Of a stretch of DNA of 7,747 bases, positions 6,055 to 7,747 are shown one piece after another. The notes under the pieces are model-generated. The model did not search any database, was not told the origin of the DNA, and was given only the letters and a program-made list of their open reading frames with translations. The stretch spans positions 3,144 to 10,890 of the forward strand of contig KL571318.1 in assembly GCA_000715855.1 (NCBI GenBank), written 5' to 3'. How positions within the stretch are numbered: position 1 is the stretch's first letter; every line of letters begins with the position of its first letter. The position numbers and the translations under genes were made by a program. The DNA comes from Actinoplanes liguriensis (GTDB lineage: Bacteria > Actinomycetota > Actinomycetes > Mycobacteriales > Micromonosporaceae).

Positions 6055-6387
6055 GTGCGCGTGATCACCGTGAACCGCGGGGAAGAGGTCCTGGACATCA
6101 TCCAGGCGACCGTGACGACCACCGGGGTCGTCGCCGCCTCGATCACGCTGATCGGGGCGGTGCAGCAGGCCACCGTCTCGGTGATGCGCAAGGACGACGC
6201 CCACACCGACCTGGTCCACTCCTACGATCAGCCGTTCGAGCTGACCGGCACCGGCGAGGTCGTCGACGGCCGGGTCCACCTGCACGCGGCACTGGCCGGG
6301 GAGGATCTGGTCGTCTCCGGTCATCTACACCGGGCGGTGGTCGGCGACTTCTTCGTCCGCGCCTACCTCACCCCCGTCACCGAGTGA
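6055..6387 (+). CDS. PPC (DUF296)-domain protein
   Basis: A 110-residue single-domain protein of the Plants and Prokaryotes Conserved family (PPC/PCC, DUF296). The family pattern is visible in the N-terminal strand and helix EEVLDIIQATVTTTGVVAASI, the central ITLIGAVQQATVSV, and the paired histidine segments VHLHAAL (74-80) and VSGHLHRAVVGDFFVRAYL (87-105). In plants the domain follows AT-hooks and mediates oligomerisation; bacterial stand-alone forms are trimeric and their role is not known. There is no AT-hook or other DNA-binding segment here. It starts at GTG with a strong Shine-Dalgarno site. Its last 63 bases overlap, on the opposite strand, the 3' end of the receiver-like gene. Confidence 0.88.
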   Translation: MRVITVNRGEEVLDIIQATVTTTGVVAASITLIGAVQQATVSVMRKDDAHTDLVHSYDQPFELTGTGEVVDGRVHLHAALAGEDLVVSGHLHRAVVGDFFVRAYLTPVTE

Positions 6388-6711
6388 CACGTAGCCGCCG
6401 GCGGCCAGCCGCACCGGGTAACCCCAGTGGCGCAGGGCCTGGGCCATCTTCGCCGCGCCGGACGGGTTCGCCGAGTGGATCAGGATCAGGCCGATGTCGA
6501 ACGGCCGCTCCTCGAACGCCGCACGCTCCAGCACCTCGACGACCGGCCAGATCGTGTCGTCCCCGCCGAGGTCGTGGTCGAGCCACAGCTCGTCGAGCCG
6601 CGCACCCCGATGCCGGGCGAGGAGCGCGATGCCGTCCGCGCTGGTCCGGGCGACCGTGGCGGCCCGCCCGTCCACGAACGAGCGCAGGTCGTCGATGAGC
6701 AGCACCGTCAT
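6325..6711 (-). CDS. Stand-alone receiver-like protein (cREC type)
   Basis: A 128-residue receiver-fold protein. LLIDD (4-8) is the acidic pocket and LWLDHDLGGDD (42-52) the central acidic loop around D45/D47, with ILIHSANPSGAAKM (76-89) and a final GYPVRLA. The LDHDLG and HSANP.GA motifs are those I associate with the 'cyclic-phosphate processing receiver domain' (cREC), a group split from classical receivers; the name reflects prediction, not biochemistry. There is no output domain. The last 18 residues, rich in Gly, Glu and Asp, lie in the overlap with the PPC gene and may be poorly conserved. It begins 20 bases past the SnoaL-like stop. GATAAT read leftward at 6723-6718, six bases before the ATG, could be a leaderless -10. 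Confidence 0.82.
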   Translation of the reverse strand: MTVLLIDDLRSFVDGRAATVARTSADGIALLARHRGARLDELWLDHDLGGDDTIWPVVEVLERAAFEERPFDIGLILIHSANPSGAAKMAQALRHWGYPVRLAAGGYVSLGDGGEVGADEEVADHRPV

Positions 6712-6714
6712 CCG

Positions 6715-6725
6715 CCGATTATCGG
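6715..6725 (-). promoter_or_regulatory. Small palindrome with -10-like GATAAT before the receiver-like gene
   Basis: CCGAT-T-ATCGG is an 11-base palindrome in the 20-base gap before the gene at 6711. On the minus strand it contains GATAAT, six bases from the ATG, as in leaderless actinobacterial promoters. There is no matching -35, and the palindrome is short enough to be chance. Confidence 0.3.
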
Positions 6726-6731
6726 ACAACC

Positions 6732-7064
6732 TCAGCGGATCTCCATGCCGGCGACGAGGTCGTGCTCCAGCCGGTAGAGGTGGGTGACCGTGGACTCGGC
6801 GAGGACCTTGCCGCCCAGGTCGCGGACGACCTGGGCGACGGTGACCGCGACCCGCCCGTCCGGCTCGGTCTCGTAGCCGACCGGGGTGACCGACGGATCG
6901 ATCTCGGTCCACTGCCGCTGCCAGTAGGCGGCGACCTCGTCCCGGCCGCGGACGGTACCGCCCTCGAACGCTTTCGGCCAGGTCACGTCCGGGGTCATCC
7001 GGGCCACGGCGGCCGGCACGTCGCGCTGGTTGAACGCCGCGTAAAGATCTTCGAAGAGTCGCAT
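6732..7064 (-). CDS. SnoaL-like / NTF2-fold protein
   Basis: A 110-residue cone-shaped alpha+beta barrel protein of the SnoaL-like polyketide cyclase/NTF2 superfamily. The opening LFEDLYAAFNQRDVPAAVARMTPDVTWPKAFEGG is the classic pattern, with the aromatic strand around W29, followed by TVRGRDEVAAYW and the closing strands VTHLYRLEHDLVAGMEI. Members are cyclases, isomerases, hydrolases or simple ligand binders, so the activity cannot be assigned; no polyketide or steroid genes lie nearby. ATG at 7064 sits just before the conserved first helix. It is the first gene of a leftward pair with the receiver-like protein and is divergent from the split-barrel gene. Confidence 0.9.
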   Translation of the reverse strand: MRLFEDLYAAFNQRDVPAAVARMTPDVTWPKAFEGGTVRGRDEVAAYWQRQWTEIDPSVTPVGYETEPDGRVAVTVAQVVRDLGGKVLAESTVTHLYRLEHDLVAGMEIR

Positions 7065-7162
7065 GGGCCAAGAGAAGCACTCGGGGATCCGTACCGGTGA
7101 ACATCTCTGCGCAGGGCAGAATCGGGGGAATACCGGCCGGGTAAGGGAACTTGGCGACAGAT

Positions 7163-7594
7163 ATGACGACCGTATTCGATCCGCACGCGCTGATCGCGGA
7201 GAACCGCCTCGGCATCCTCGCCACGATCCGGAAGGACGGGCGGCCGCAGCTGTCGCCGATCACCCACTTCTACGACCGGGACGCGGGAACGATCTTCGTG
7301 TCGATGACCGAGGGCCGTGCCAAGACCGCCAACCTGCGCCGCGATCCGCGCGCCGCGATCGAGGTGACCAGCGCCGACGGCCGCGCGTGGGCGACCGCGG
7401 ACGGTGACGCGACACTGATCGGGCCGGGGGACGACCCTCAGGGGCCGGAGGTGGAGGCGCTGGTCGACTACTACCGGCGGGCCGCGGGGGAGCACCCGGA
7501 CTGGGAGGAGTACCGCTCGGTGATGGTCGCCGACCGCCGGGTGCTGCTCGCGCTCACGGTGACGCACGTCTACGGGCAGACCCTCAACGCTTGA
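7163..7594 (+). CDS. Split-barrel flavin/F420-binding protein (Rv1155-like)
   Basis: A 143-residue PPOX-class split beta-barrel protein. RLGILATIRKDGRPQLSPITHFYD forms the first strands; the segment EGRAKTANLRRDPRAAI (50-66) with R51, K54, T55 and N57 is the phosphate/cofactor-binding turn typical of F420-binding Rv1155-type proteins rather than true pyridoxamine phosphate oxidases. AGEHPDWEEYRSVMV is also typical of that group. Expected role: reduction or binding of a small substrate with F420H2 (or FMN), in the cytosol. I chose ATG at 7163, though TTG at 7151 is possible and TAA at 7142-7144 closes the frame upstream; neither has a well-spaced Shine-Dalgarno site. Its stop codon overlaps the -35 box of the MerR gene. 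Confidence 0.9.
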   Translation: MTTVFDPHALIAENRLGILATIRKDGRPQLSPITHFYDRDAGTIFVSMTEGRAKTANLRRDPRAAIEVTSADGRAWATADGDATLIGPGDDPQGPEVEALVDYYRRAAGEHPDWEEYRSVMVADRRVLLALTVTHVYGQTLNA

Positions 7595-7622
7595 CCCGGA
7601 CCCTGGGGTCCGGGTTTAGGGT
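7591..7622 (+). promoter_or_regulatory. MerR-type promoter/operator, leaderless
   Basis: The -35 TTGACC (7591-7596) and -10 TAGGGT (7617-7622) are separated by 20 bp, longer than the 17 of a normal promoter. The spacer is filled by a perfect palindrome, ACCCGGACCC (7594-7603) and GGGTCCGGGT (7606-7615), centred between the two boxes. This is the architecture of promoters untwisted by MerR-family activators and implies autoregulation by the next gene. The ATG follows the -10 by six bases, so the mRNA is probably leaderless. The palindrome could also act as the terminator of the preceding gene. Confidence 0.8.
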
Positions 7623-7628
7623 TCGGCC

Positions 7629-7747
7629 ATGCGGGTGGGGGAGCTGGCGCGCCGGACCGGGACGACGGTGCGCGCGTTGCGGTACTACGAGTCGGTCGGC
7701 CTGGTCGTGCCGCGGCGGCTGAGCAACGGCTACCGGGAGTACGAGCC
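7629..7747 (+). CDS. MerR-family transcriptional regulator (N-terminal part, cut by window end)
   Basis: Only the first 39 codons are present. MRVGELARRTGTTVRALRYY is followed by ESVGLVVPRRLSNGYREYE, which is the winged helix-turn-helix of the MerR family: recognition helix TTVRALRYYE and wing with NGYREY. The effector-binding C-terminus lies beyond the window, so the inducer is unknown; the absence of visible Cys in this part is uninformative because metal or redox ligands sit further on. The promoter upstream carries a MerR operator, supporting autoregulation. The preceding split-barrel gene is on the same strand but ends inside the promoter, so it is probably transcribed separately. Confidence 0.93.
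   Translation, partial: MRVGELARRTGTTVRALRYYESVGLVVPRRLSNGYREYE

Noticed and set aside
5283..6698. A 471-codon rightward open frame over the phosphotransferase and PPC genes
   Set aside because: It is antisense to the APH motifs and out of frame with the PPC domain; its C-terminal part is pure Arg/Pro/Gly.

Overview
The window is GC-rich with strong G/C preference at third codon positions, several GTG/TTG start candidates, lipobox lipoproteins, an F420-type oxidoreductase-like protein and start codons placed just after actinobacterial -10 boxes. This points to a filamentous actinobacterium, plausibly a Micromonosporaceae member such as Actinoplanes; the genus is an inference from style, not a match. 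I see no rRNA, tRNA, CRISPR array, transposase or phage gene.

Layout. At the left edge (1-126) are C-rich degenerate repeats and a perfect 12-bp hairpin that would terminate the leftward aldo/keto reductase (127-1137). A divergent 100-bp intergenic region with a TTGACG direct repeat leads rightward into a compact operon: OmpR-type response regulator, histidine kinase with an abnormally short HAMP region, and a lipoprotein built of two copies of a Cys/Trp-rich module (1238-3397). Facing it is a small stand-alone plant-type [2Fe-2S] ferredoxin (3403-3675, leftward). A 172-bp gap upstream of it carries a 65-bp near-perfect inverted repeat.

Next is a leftward cluster: an APH-family phosphotransferase (5268-6011), a SAM-dependent methyltransferase (4610-5245) and a secreted lipoprotein (3866-4573). 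The lipoprotein gene contains 15 bases identical to the inner part of the Tn5/Nextera mosaic end. I read this as probable sequencing-adapter residue or an assembly join, so that protein's middle should not be trusted. Divergent from the phosphotransferase is a PPC/DUF296 protein (6055-6387). It overlaps tail-to-tail by 63 bp with a leftward receiver-like (cREC-type) protein (6325-6711), which lies downstream of a SnoaL-like protein (6732-7064). Rightward again are an F420/FMN split-barrel protein (7163-7594) and the first 39 codons of a MerR-family regulator (7629 to the window end), whose promoter has a textbook MerR palindrome in a 20-bp spacer.

Functionally the clearest unit is the two-component system with its lipoprotein, likely an envelope-sensing module. 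The MerR promoter is the clearest regulatory element. The rest is accessory metabolism and stand-alone small domains. I do not see convincing evidence for a wholly new defence or biosynthetic system. The most notable items are the adapter-like insert, the deleted HAMP, the long palindrome, and the cREC/PPC overlap.
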